From CAYUYV01 sp964474635 (lineage in GTDB: Bacteria; Pseudomonadota; Alphaproteobacteria; JAJFIK01), in assembly GCA_964474635.1 (NCBI GenBank), contig CAYYTT010000118.1, positions 1-12,322 of the forward strand: 12,322 bases of DNA, read 5' to 3'. How positions within the stretch are numbered: position 1 is the first letter of the stretch; every line of letters starts with the position of its first letter. Positions 6,164-12,322 of the stretch are shown in pieces. The position numbers and the translations under genes were made by a program. The notes beneath the pieces are model-generated. The model had not been told where the DNA came from. It worked only from the letters and a program-made list of their open reading frames with translations, and searched no databases.

Positions 6164-7265
6164 CAACAGTCTGCTCACAGGCCCGCTCAGGGTAGAGCGC
6201 CAAAAGTCCGGCGCGGGAGGCCGGCGTGATGCCCCGTTCGGTGATCAGCGCGGTCACAAGGCGCGCGGGCGTGACATCGAAGGCGTAGTTTTCCGCGTGG
6301 CTTCCAGGCGCGGCGATCCGCACCCGCACCATGTCACCTGAATCGGCCCGGCCGGTCATATGCGTGACCTCCTCCTCCGAGCGCAGCTCGATGGGGATGT
6401 CCGCGCCGCTCTCCACCTCCCAGTCGATCGTGGAGTGGGGCAGCGCCACATAAAACGGCACACCCTGGTCATGGGCGGCAACGGCCTTGAGATAAGTACC
6501 GATCTTGTTGGCCACGTCGCCGTTCGCCGTCGTCCGGTCCGTTCCCACAATGCACAAATCGACTTCGCCGATCTGCATCAGGTGCCCCCCCGCATTGTCC
6601 GCGATGATGCTGTGGGGCACACCGTGACTGCCCAACTCCCAGGCCGTGAGAGCCGCCCCCTGGTTGCGCGGCCGAGTCTCATCGACCCAGACATGGAGGG
6701 GGATGCCCTCATCATGGGCCCGGTAAATGGGTGCAAGGGCCGTGCCCCAGTCGACGGTTGCGATCCAACCGGCGTTGCAATGGGTCAGGATTTTCACGGG
6801 GCGTCCCGGATTGTCCGCATGGACCGCGCGGATCACATCGAGCCCATGGGCCCCGATGGCCTCGCAGGTGGCCACATCCTCGTCGGCCATGGCGCCGGCC
6901 TTGTCGAAGGCGGCCTGGGCCCGGCGCTCACGGGGCTGATTGCGCAGAGCGTCCATCATTTCCCGCAACGCCCATTGCAGATTGACGGCCGTGGGCCGCG
7001 TCTGGATCAGCAGGTCATGGGCCCGACCCAGCGCCTCGTCGCTCGGATCCACAGCCGCCGCGAGGGCCATGCCATAGGCCGCCGTCACGCCAATCAAGGG
7101 CGCGCCGCGCACCCGCATGGTACTGATGGCCTCGGCGGCGGCTTCCGCATTGGTCAGCTCAAGGATGATAAACTCGTGGGGCAGTCGCGTCTGGTCAATG
7201 ATGTGGACCGTTCTGCCGTCCTCGCCGAGCCAGATGGCCCGGTAATGAGTCCCGTCCACCTTCAT
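6156..7265 (-). CDS. mtnA: S-methyl-5-thioribose-1-phosphate isomerase
   Basis: A 369-residue cytoplasmic aldose-ketose isomerase of the eIF2B-related family. It converts 5-methylthioribose-1-phosphate to 5-methylthioribulose-1-phosphate and, in organisms with the DHAP shunt, the 5-deoxy analogue. The signature segments are all present: MRVRGAPLIGVTAAYG (50-65), RPTAVNLQWAL (90-100), the catalytic cysteine Cys163 in ILTHCNAG, the ETRPRNQGA loop (196-204) and the catalytic aspartate Asp243 in GTDRTTANGDVANKIGTY. Length is normal. The start at 7265 is well supported by AAGGAG seven to eight bases upstream. It is third in the operon, 51 bp after apt, and its end overlaps the aldolase start by eight bases. 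The active-site residues are complete, so I expect a functional isomerase rather than an eIF2B-like regulatory relative. Confidence 0.96.
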   Translation of the reverse strand: MKVDGTHYRAIWLGEDGRTVHIIDQTRLPHEFIILELTNAEAAAEAISTMRVRGAPLIGVTAAYGMALAAAVDPSDEALGRAHDLLIQTRPTAVNLQWALREMMDALRNQPRERRAQAAFDKAGAMADEDVATCEAIGAHGLDVIRAVHADNPGRPVKILTHCNAGWIATVDWGTALAPIYRAHDEGIPLHVWVDETRPRNQGAALTAWELGSHGVPHSIIADNAGGHLMQIGEVDLCIVGTDRTTANGDVANKIGTYLKAVAAHDQGVPFYVALPHSTIDWEVESGADIPIELRSEEEVTHMTGRADSGDMVRVRIAAPGSHAENYAFDVTPARLVTALITERGITPASRAGLLALYPERACEQTVDD

Positions 7266-7316
7266 CGTAGTACTCCTTCCGCCCCGGCGCCGCGCGGGTG
7301 CTTCGCTCCGGTCCCG

Positions 7317-7853
7317 TCAGTCCCCCTCGAATTCGATGAGGGTATGCACGGGTTTGCCGAGCGCTTCCAAGCGCTTGCGCCCGCCCAGATCCGGCAGATC
7401 GATGACAAAACTGCAGCCGCTCACATGGCCGCCGAGCTTTTCGATCAACGCAATACCGGCCTCGGCGGTTCCGCCGGTGGCGAGCAGATCGTCGACCATC
7501 AGAACAGTTTCGCCTTGGGCTACCGCATCCCGGTGCACTTCAACCGTGTCGGTACCATACTCCAAGTCATATTCGTGCGAAATCACATCCCACGGTAGTT
7601 TTCCTTTTTTGCGTATGGGAATGAACCCGAGCCCCATGCGGTGGGCCATGGCGCCGCCAAAGATGAAGCCACGCGCCTCAATGCCGGCGATATGATCGAA
7701 TTTGAGACTGCCGGCCGCCTCGATCATGCGGTCCACGGCGAGCGAAAAGGCGTCCCGGTGCCCGATCAGCGTGGTGATGTCCCGGAACATGATGCCGGGC
7801 TTGGGGTAATCGGGGATGGTCCGAATGGTGCTTTTCAGATCGATCATGGTCAT
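7317..7853 (-). CDS. apt: adenine phosphoribosyltransferase
   Basis: A 178-residue type I phosphoribosyltransferase that makes AMP from adenine and PRPP. The N-terminal IRTIPDYPKPGIMFRDITTL (10-29) is diagnostic for bacterial Apt. The PRPP-binding motif is VLMVDDLLATGGTA (117-130), and the flexible loop region RKKGKLPWDVISHEYDLEYG (81-100) is intact. ATG at 7853 is chosen because GGGAG lies five bases upstream and it gives the usual length; a second ATG at 7847 and a TTG at 7889 are alternatives. The gene begins 32 bp after mtnP. That placement makes metabolic sense: MtnP releases adenine and Apt recovers it, pulling the phosphorolysis forward. Apt is often encoded elsewhere on the chromosome, so its insertion between mtnP and mtnA is a useful context clue. 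Confidence 0.96.
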   Translation of the reverse strand: MTMIDLKSTIRTIPDYPKPGIMFRDITTLIGHRDAFSLAVDRMIEAAGSLKFDHIAGIEARGFIFGGAMAHRMGLGFIPIRKKGKLPWDVISHEYDLEYGTDTVEVHRDAVAQGETVLMVDDLLATGGTAEAGIALIEKLGGHVSGCSFVIDLPDLGGRKRLEALGKPVHTLIEFEGD

Positions 7854-7885
7854 ATCGCTCCCGTCTCGAGCCGGCCTGGGGGTGA

Positions 7886-8782
<897 letters not shown>

Positions 8783-9033
8783 GCCCTCTTTGCTGTGTGC
8801 AAGACGGCAAGCCATAGCGCGAAAGCCTGGAGGACGCAAAAGATCGGACAAGGCCATGTCGCGGTTCAGGCCCCGGCCCTCGGCCGACCGGCCAAGGCCC
8901 ATCGTGGGGAGACTTTGGCGGGCGGCCTGCGGCTTCTACATATGATAAGGAACTATGGTGGATCGCGCTCCGGCGAAGCATGCCAGCGGGACACGCGACG
9001 GGGCCGCGGGCCGAACAACAAGGACAAACAGCA
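8783..9033. promoter_or_regulatory. divergent promoter region of the mtn operon and the DUF1285-cca cluster
   Basis: This 251-bp spacer separates two divergently transcribed operons. Its one AT-rich patch, 8934-8956 (CTACATATGATAAGGAAC), holds a TATGAT that resembles a -10 element for the plus strand, though no good -35 lies 17 bp upstream. The patch also contains the palindrome CATATG. No methionine-linked riboswitch, S-box-like stem or T-tract was recognised. Position is the main support; the elements are guesses. Confidence 0.4.
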
Positions 9034-9648
9034 ATGGCAGACGGCACGTCGCAGCAGGACGGGGACGGAACGCCCCCCGTTCGGGGTCTTCAGCAGGTCA
9101 AGGATACCCAGAAGGCGATGGGCCGCGGCCTGCCGCCGGTCCATCTTTGGAACCCGCCCTACCGGGGCGATCTGACCATTGTGATCCACCGGGACGGCCA
9201 CTGGAGTTACGAGGGCACGCCCATCGAGCGCAAAGCCATCGTGCGGCTGTTCTCCACGATCCTGCGCCTGGAAGAAGACGGCCGATACTACCTCGTCACG
9301 CCCGTTGAAAAGATCGGCATTACCGTTGAGGACGCCCCGTTCCTGGCCGTGGGCATGACCGTTGAAGGCGAAGGGGAGGATCAGGTGCTCACCTTCGAGA
9401 CCTCCGTCGGGGACGCGGTCATCGCGAGCGCAGGCGATCCGATCCGCTTTGAAACCAATGAGACGACCGGCGAGCCGGCCCCATATGTTCACGTGCGCCG
9501 GGGCCTTGAAGCCTTGATCAACAGGGCCGTCTATTACGATCTCGCCGAACTTTGCGTGGAGCGCGAGGTGCGCGGTGTACCGACTCTGGGCGTGTGGAGC
9601 GCCGGCGCCTTCTTCCCGTTCATGCCGGCCGGCGACGTCCGGACCTGA
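9034..9648 (+). CDS. DUF1285 domain-containing protein
   Basis: A 204-residue soluble protein of the DUF1285 family; no biochemical function is established for it. After a disordered N-terminus of about 34 residues, the domain begins with LPPVHLWNPPYRGDLTIVI (33-51). It continues through GHWSYEGTPIERKAIVRLFS (55-74) and DGRYYLVTPVEKIGITVEDA (82-101), then PFLAVGMTV, segments that are near-diagnostic. The C-terminal half has LINRAVYYDL and the closing GVWSAGAFFPF. Length is typical. ATG at 9034 carries AAGGA nine bases upstream. Upstream in-frame ATGs have no ribosome site, and an ATG at 8955 with AAGGA belongs to another frame. It leads a plus-strand cluster with a Nudix hydrolase, DUF6111 and the CCA-adding enzyme, suggesting a link to core nucleotide or RNA metabolism, but that is association only. 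Confidence 0.9.
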   Translation: MADGTSQQDGDGTPPVRGLQQVKDTQKAMGRGLPPVHLWNPPYRGDLTIVIHRDGHWSYEGTPIERKAIVRLFSTILRLEEDGRYYLVTPVEKIGITVEDAPFLAVGMTVEGEGEDQVLTFETSVGDAVIASAGDPIRFETNETTGEPAPYVHVRRGLEALINRAVYYDLAELCVEREVRGVPTLGVWSAGAFFPFMPAGDVRT

Positions 9649-9693
9649 GGGCCGATGCTTAAGGGGCCGATGCCCAAAGGGCCGATGCTCAAA
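9649..9693 (+). repeat. 15-bp tandem repeat, three copies, in the DUF1285-Nudix spacer
   Basis: Three units start at 9649, 9664 and 9679: GGGCCGATGCTTAAG, GGGCCGATGCCCAAA and GGGCCGATGCTCAAA. A degenerate fourth unit begins GGGCTG at 9694. They start directly after the stop codon of the DUF1285 gene. Each junction reads A-rich then GGG(G)CCGATG, which looks like a weak ribosome site followed by an ATG. All three ATGs share one frame, which is not the Nudix frame. Confidence 0.85.
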
Positions 9694-9737
9694 GGGCTGG
9701 GGCGCATGGACGCCGGTACCGGCAAGGAGACGATCCC

Positions 9738-10394
9738 GTGCCAGATGACATCCTGGAGCGGATCCGCCAGCGGATCGATCCACCGGACGCGGCCCATTTG
9801 GGCATTCTTCGCCCCGAGCAGCGCCAACGCCCACCGCGCAGCGACTATGACCTCAATGGTCATCTGCCGGCGAACCGTCCGGACCCGGCGGTCCTGAAGC
9901 CCGCCGCCGTCCTCGTGCCCCTGATCACGGGGCCCGAGCCGGGCGCCCTCACGATCCTGCTCACGCATCGGGCCTCCCACCTCAGCCGCCACGCGGGCCA
10001 GGTCGCGTTTCCCGGCGGGCGGCTTGATCCGGACGATCCAGGACCGGTCGAGGCCGCCCTGCGCGAGGCCCAGGAAGAAGTGGGCCTCTCCCCCGACCGG
10101 GTGCGCGTCCTGGGCGTGCTCGATCCCTACGAGACCGTGACCGGCTTTTATGTCCTTCCCGTTGTCGGCCTGATCGAGGGGCCGTTCGCGCCCGTGATCG
10201 ACCCGTCGGAAGTGGCCAGCGCCTTCGAGGTGCCCGCGGCGTTCCTGCTCGACCCCGCCAATCAGCAGCGCCACACCCGCGCCTTCCAGGGCGCCGAGCG
10301 CCACTTCTATGCCATTCCCTATGGCGATCATTACATTTGGGGCGCCACCGCCCACATGCTGGTCGCCTTTACCCGGAGGCTTTTGGAGCCATGA
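9738..10394 (+). CDS. CoA pyrophosphatase-type Nudix hydrolase
   Basis: A 218-residue Nudix hydrolase of the CoA pyrophosphatase (NudL/PCD1-like) group, which cleaves CoA and its derivatives to 3',5'-ADP and phosphopantetheine. The CoA-group signature spans residues 74-94: LLT-x-R at 74-78, His85, and GQVAFPGG at 87-94. It runs into the Nudix box, G94 to VEAALREAQEEVGL (104-117), whose R109-E110-x-x-E113-E114 metal ligands are all present. It starts with GTG at 9738, with AAGGAG eight bases upstream, an almost ideal spacing that outweighs the non-ATG codon. The stop overlaps the next start by four bases (ATGA). Neighbouring genes are DUF1285 (upstream, across the 15-bp repeats) and DUF6111 (downstream). 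Cytoplasmic. Substrate assignment to CoA is from the signature, not proved. Confidence 0.93.
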   Translation: MPDDILERIRQRIDPPDAAHLGILRPEQRQRPPRSDYDLNGHLPANRPDPAVLKPAAVLVPLITGPEPGALTILLTHRASHLSRHAGQVAFPGGRLDPDDPGPVEAALREAQEEVGLSPDRVRVLGVLDPYETVTGFYVLPVVGLIEGPFAPVIDPSEVASAFEVPAAFLLDPANQQRHTRAFQGAERHFYAIPYGDHYIWGATAHMLVAFTRRLLEP

Positions 10395-10801
10395 TGCGAC
10401 TTTTATTGCTGCGCCTGTTGCTGGTGCTGCTGCCCTTTATTCTGTATGCGCTCTATGCGGCGATCATCCGGAAGGAAAATCCGTTCAAGGTCGAAAGCTG
10501 GCGCGAGGCCCCGCTCGCCTGGCTGACCGGCGCCTCGATTGCCACCATGGCCGCCATGCTGATCGTCTTTGCCTTGACGATCGATGGGGAGCGCAGCGAC
10601 GACTATCGGCCGGCCCGCTTCGAGGACGGCCGGCTCGTGCCCGGACGCATCGACAAGGAAGGCGCCCCGACGGGCCCCGGCGCGCCCCCGGCCGCCGGCA
10701 AGACACCCGGAGCCGTCAAGCCGGATCCGAGCGACAAGGACACTCCCGGCACGCCCGATGGAGCCTCGACATCCGGGGGGCAAGAGGACACGCGCCTATG
10801 A
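10391..10801 (+). CDS. DUF6111 family small membrane protein
   Basis: A 136-residue protein matching the short alphaproteobacterial DUF6111 family of unknown function. Two membrane helices are clear: 3-26 (rich in Leu, starting MMRLLLLRLLLVLLPF) and about 42-63 (LAWLTGASIATMAAMLIVFA). Between them lies a basic 15-residue loop (IRKENPFKVESWREA). A hydrophilic, Pro/Gly/Asp-rich tail from about 86 to the end appears disordered, and the region after the second helix begins with IDGERSDDYRPARFEDG. ATG at 10391 overlaps the Nudix stop (ATGA), and a second ATG follows at once; GGAG sits two to five bases upstream. Its own stop overlaps the cca start. The coupling implies matched synthesis with the Nudix enzyme and the CCA-adding enzyme, but no mechanism is known. 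Confidence 0.85.
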   Translation: MMRLLLLRLLLVLLPFILYALYAAIIRKENPFKVESWREAPLAWLTGASIATMAAMLIVFALTIDGERSDDYRPARFEDGRLVPGRIDKEGAPTGPGAPPAAGKTPGAVKPDPSDKDTPGTPDGASTSGGQEDTRL

Positions 10802-12072
10802 CGCCAACGCACGGCACGCCATCTTTCCCACCCGGAGCGATCGCGCGCCTTGCCCCGGCGGATTGGCTGACCGGCACGCCGACCCGCACGGTGATGGCCG
10901 CGCTCAATGATCCGCACTCAGACCAAACTCGCTTCGTCGGCGGCTGCGTGCGCAATGCCCTGATCGGGGCTGGCGTGGGCGATGTGGATCTTGCCACGAT
11001 CCACCCCCCCGATGCCGTGATCGCCCGCCTTGAGGGGGCGGGCCTGAAGGCGGTCGGAACCGGCATCGCGCACGGCACCGTCACGGGAATCGCCCATGGG
11101 CGGCCCTTTGAAATCACCACCTTGCGCCGGGACGTGGCGACCGACGGACGGCGTGCCGTCGTGGCCTTCACGCAGGACTGGGCCGAGGATGCCCGGCGGC
11201 GTGACTTCACCTTGAACGCCCTTTACGCCGACGCGCGGGGCCGGGTATTCGATCCCTTGGAGGGTTTCGGTGACTTGCGGGCACGGCGCGTCCGGTTCAT
11301 CGGCAATGCGCGCCTGCGTCTGCGCGAGGATTATCTGCGCGCCTTGCGCTTCTTCCGCATGCACGCATGGTATGGCGCCGGTCCGTTCGACCCGGACGGT
11401 CTTGCCGCCGTCGAGGCCGAACGCAATGGCCTTGGAGGTCTGTCGGGAGAACGAATCCATCGGGAGATGCTCAAACTGCTGGAAGCGGACGATCCCGTCC
11501 CCGCCCTTGAGGCCATGGGGCGGATCGGCGTTCTGGATCGCCTTATCCCCTGCCGCGCCCAAGGGAATGGTACCGCCGCCGTCATCGAGGCGGAACGGGC
11601 GTTTGAACTGCGTGCCAGTGGGATCCGGCGCCTGGCCGGACTTGTGCTCGGCGCGAGCAGCGCACAGATCTCAGCGCTCGCCTCGCGCTGGCGCCTGTCA
11701 AAGGCCCAAACGGATCGCCTCATGGCCCTGGCCGATCGCAGCACCATTCCGGCGGCGGAGCTTTTGCCGGAGCGGCTGGCGGAAACCCTCTATCGCCGCG
11801 GCGCGGATCGCACGCGCGATGCCCTGGTCCTGGCCCGCGCCCGGGGCGACCTTGCGGTCGGCCCCGCGATTGACAGTCTGGGTGTCATCGAACGGTGGTC
11901 GCCGCCCCGGTTTCCGCTCACTGGCCGGGACTTGATCGCGGCAGGCCTCTCACCGGGCCCGGATGTGGGCCGGATCCTTGCCCAACTGGAAGCGATATGG
12001 GTGACGGGCGGATTTCGTGAGGATCGGGAGGCCCTCTTGCGCCGTTTCCAAACGGACGACCTCACGTCTTGA
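10798..12072 (+). CDS. cca: CCA tRNA nucleotidyltransferase
   Basis: A 424-residue class II tRNA nucleotidyltransferase / poly(A) polymerase-type enzyme, which adds or repairs the 3' CCA end of tRNAs. The head domain shows FVGGCVRNALIG (46-57) and the metal-binding DxD in GDVDLAT (Asp62 and Asp64). The neck elements RRRDFTLNALY (133-143) and EDYLRALRFFR (177-187) follow, with the helical body and tail after about 190. GGCVRN, in place of the common GGxVRD, is a known alphaproteobacterial variation as far as I recall. ATG at 10798 overlaps the DUF6111 stop by four bases, with AGAGGA nine bases upstream. A long in-frame extension further upstream runs through the Nudix and DUF6111 genes and is rejected. 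Full length, no damage seen. Confidence 0.95.
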   Translation: MTPTHGTPSFPPGAIARLAPADWLTGTPTRTVMAALNDPHSDQTRFVGGCVRNALIGAGVGDVDLATIHPPDAVIARLEGAGLKAVGTGIAHGTVTGIAHGRPFEITTLRRDVATDGRRAVVAFTQDWAEDARRRDFTLNALYADARGRVFDPLEGFGDLRARRVRFIGNARLRLREDYLRALRFFRMHAWYGAGPFDPDGLAAVEAERNGLGGLSGERIHREMLKLLEADDPVPALEAMGRIGVLDRLIPCRAQGNGTAAVIEAERAFELRASGIRRLAGLVLGASSAQISALASRWRLSKAQTDRLMALADRSTIPAAELLPERLAETLYRRGADRTRDALVLARARGDLAVGPAIDSLGVIERWSPPRFPLTGRDLIAAGLSPGPDVGRILAQLEAIWVTGGFREDREALLRRFQTDDLTS

Positions 12073-12139
12073 CGATCCGCGAACGGACCGGACGGCCGCC
12101 CACGCCTTCGTGCATTGAGTCATTCCGACAGTGCAGCTT

Positions 12140-12232
12140 GTCATCGTGAGCCGCCCTTGGGCGGCGCGGCGATCCAGGGCCACTGGCTCCGGATTTCGTC
12201 GCCCTGGATGGCTTCGCTTTGCTCGCCATGAC
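12140..12232. repeat. imperfect inverted repeat of dispersed intergenic type
   Basis: The left arm begins GTCATCGTGAGC at 12140 and ends GCGATCCAGGGC at 12180. The right arm runs from GCCCTGGATGGCTTCG (12201) to CTCGCCATGAC (12232). Reverse-complementing the right arm gives GTCATGGCGAGC ... GCCATCCAGGGC, matching the left arm at both ends. The left arm also carries its own perfect hairpin, GCCGCCC / GGGCGGC (12150-12165). Such GTCAT-xxGAGC ... ATCCAGGGC palindromes occur many times in alphaproteobacterial genomes. It lies 67 bp after cca and could also act as a transcript end, though no T-run follows. Confidence 0.75.
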
Positions 12233-12270
12233 AGCATAAAGATGAATCATCTGAATGTGCCGCTGCCCTA

Positions 12271-12322
12271 GGGTCTGTTGAGATTCACCGAGAGTGAATG
12301 ACGGCCGTTGCCGCGAAGATCA
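12271..12322. mobile_element. possible insertion-sequence terminus cut by window edge
   Basis: After CTAG (12268-12271) the sequence reads GGGTCTGTTGAGATTCA, which resembles the ends of IS5-type elements, many of which insert at YTAR sites such as CTAG. A perfect small stem follows (ATTCAC, CGAGA, GTGAAT, 12283-12299). No transposase is in view because the window stops 50 bp later. This call rests on resemblance alone. Confidence 0.3.

Noticed and set aside
6360..7598. A 412-codon plus-strand open frame opposite mtnA and apt
   Set aside because: It is antisense to two highly conserved enzymes. Long antisense frames are expected in GC-rich DNA.
8783..9033. A SAM-sensing riboswitch ahead of mtnP
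   Set aside because: No recognisable SAM-binding core or paired stems with a terminator were found by eye.
8955..9308. A plus-strand ATG with AAGGA just upstream, starting a 117-codon frame
   Set aside because: It overlaps the DUF1285 coding sequence in another frame, with no family features. The ribosome-like site probably arises by chance in the AT-rich patch.
8953..9834. A 293-codon minus-strand open frame opposite the DUF1285 gene
   Set aside because: It is antisense to a recognised domain protein and has no domain or ribosome site of its own.
10309..10797. A 163-codon in-frame extension of cca
   Set aside because: It overlaps the Nudix and DUF6111 genes, and the enzyme family begins near the ATG at 10798, which has its own ribosome site.

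Overview
The window is GC-rich, densely coded chromosomal DNA with the look of a free-living alphaproteobacterium. The taxonomic guess rests on the DUF1285 / CoA-type Nudix / DUF6111 / CCA-adding enzyme cluster, an arrangement I associate with alphaproteobacteria, and on a palindromic intergenic repeat of a type common in that class. I cannot name a genus. Fourteen protein genes are supported. No rRNA, tRNA or CRISPR array was seen.

Layout, left to right. Positions 1-80 hold five copies of a 16-bp tandem repeat, followed by a sulfotransferase-like gene (240-971, +). Two minus-strand genes follow: a DUF3291 protein (1184-1675), whose stop codon lies inside a clear intrinsic terminator, and an ExoD-family membrane protein (1754-2362). 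Divergent from exoD are two plus-strand hydrolases, a dienelactone hydrolase-like enzyme (2552-3241) and a secreted cyclase/kynurenine-formamidase-like metal hydrolase (3309-4271).

The centre (4372-8782, minus strand) is a tight five-gene operon transcribed mtnP, apt, mtnA, class II aldolase, alpha/beta hydrolase. MtnP cleaves 5'-methylthioadenosine (and probably 5'-deoxyadenosine) to adenine and the 1-phosphosugar. Apt returns the adenine to AMP. MtnA isomerises the sugar phosphate to the ribulose-1-phosphate form, and the class II aldolase probably splits it into dihydroxyacetone phosphate and an aldehyde. This gene content matches the 'DHAP shunt' rather than the full aerobic methionine salvage pathway: no mtnB/C/D/E set is present in the window. 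The terminal alpha/beta hydrolase has no established place in that route and is the least explained member.

Divergent from mtnP is a plus-strand housekeeping cluster (9034-12072): DUF1285 protein, CoA pyrophosphatase-type Nudix hydrolase, small DUF6111 membrane protein and CCA tRNA nucleotidyltransferase. The last three are joined by 4-bp ATGA overlaps. Three 15-bp repeats, each carrying a purine-rich stretch and an ATG, lie between the first two genes. The right end (12073-12322) has no gene. It carries a ~93-bp imperfect inverted repeat of dispersed type and, at the very edge, a sequence that may be the terminus of an insertion sequence.

I do not see a wholly unknown system. The most informative part is the shunt operon with its built-in adenine recycling and its uncharacterised hydrolase.
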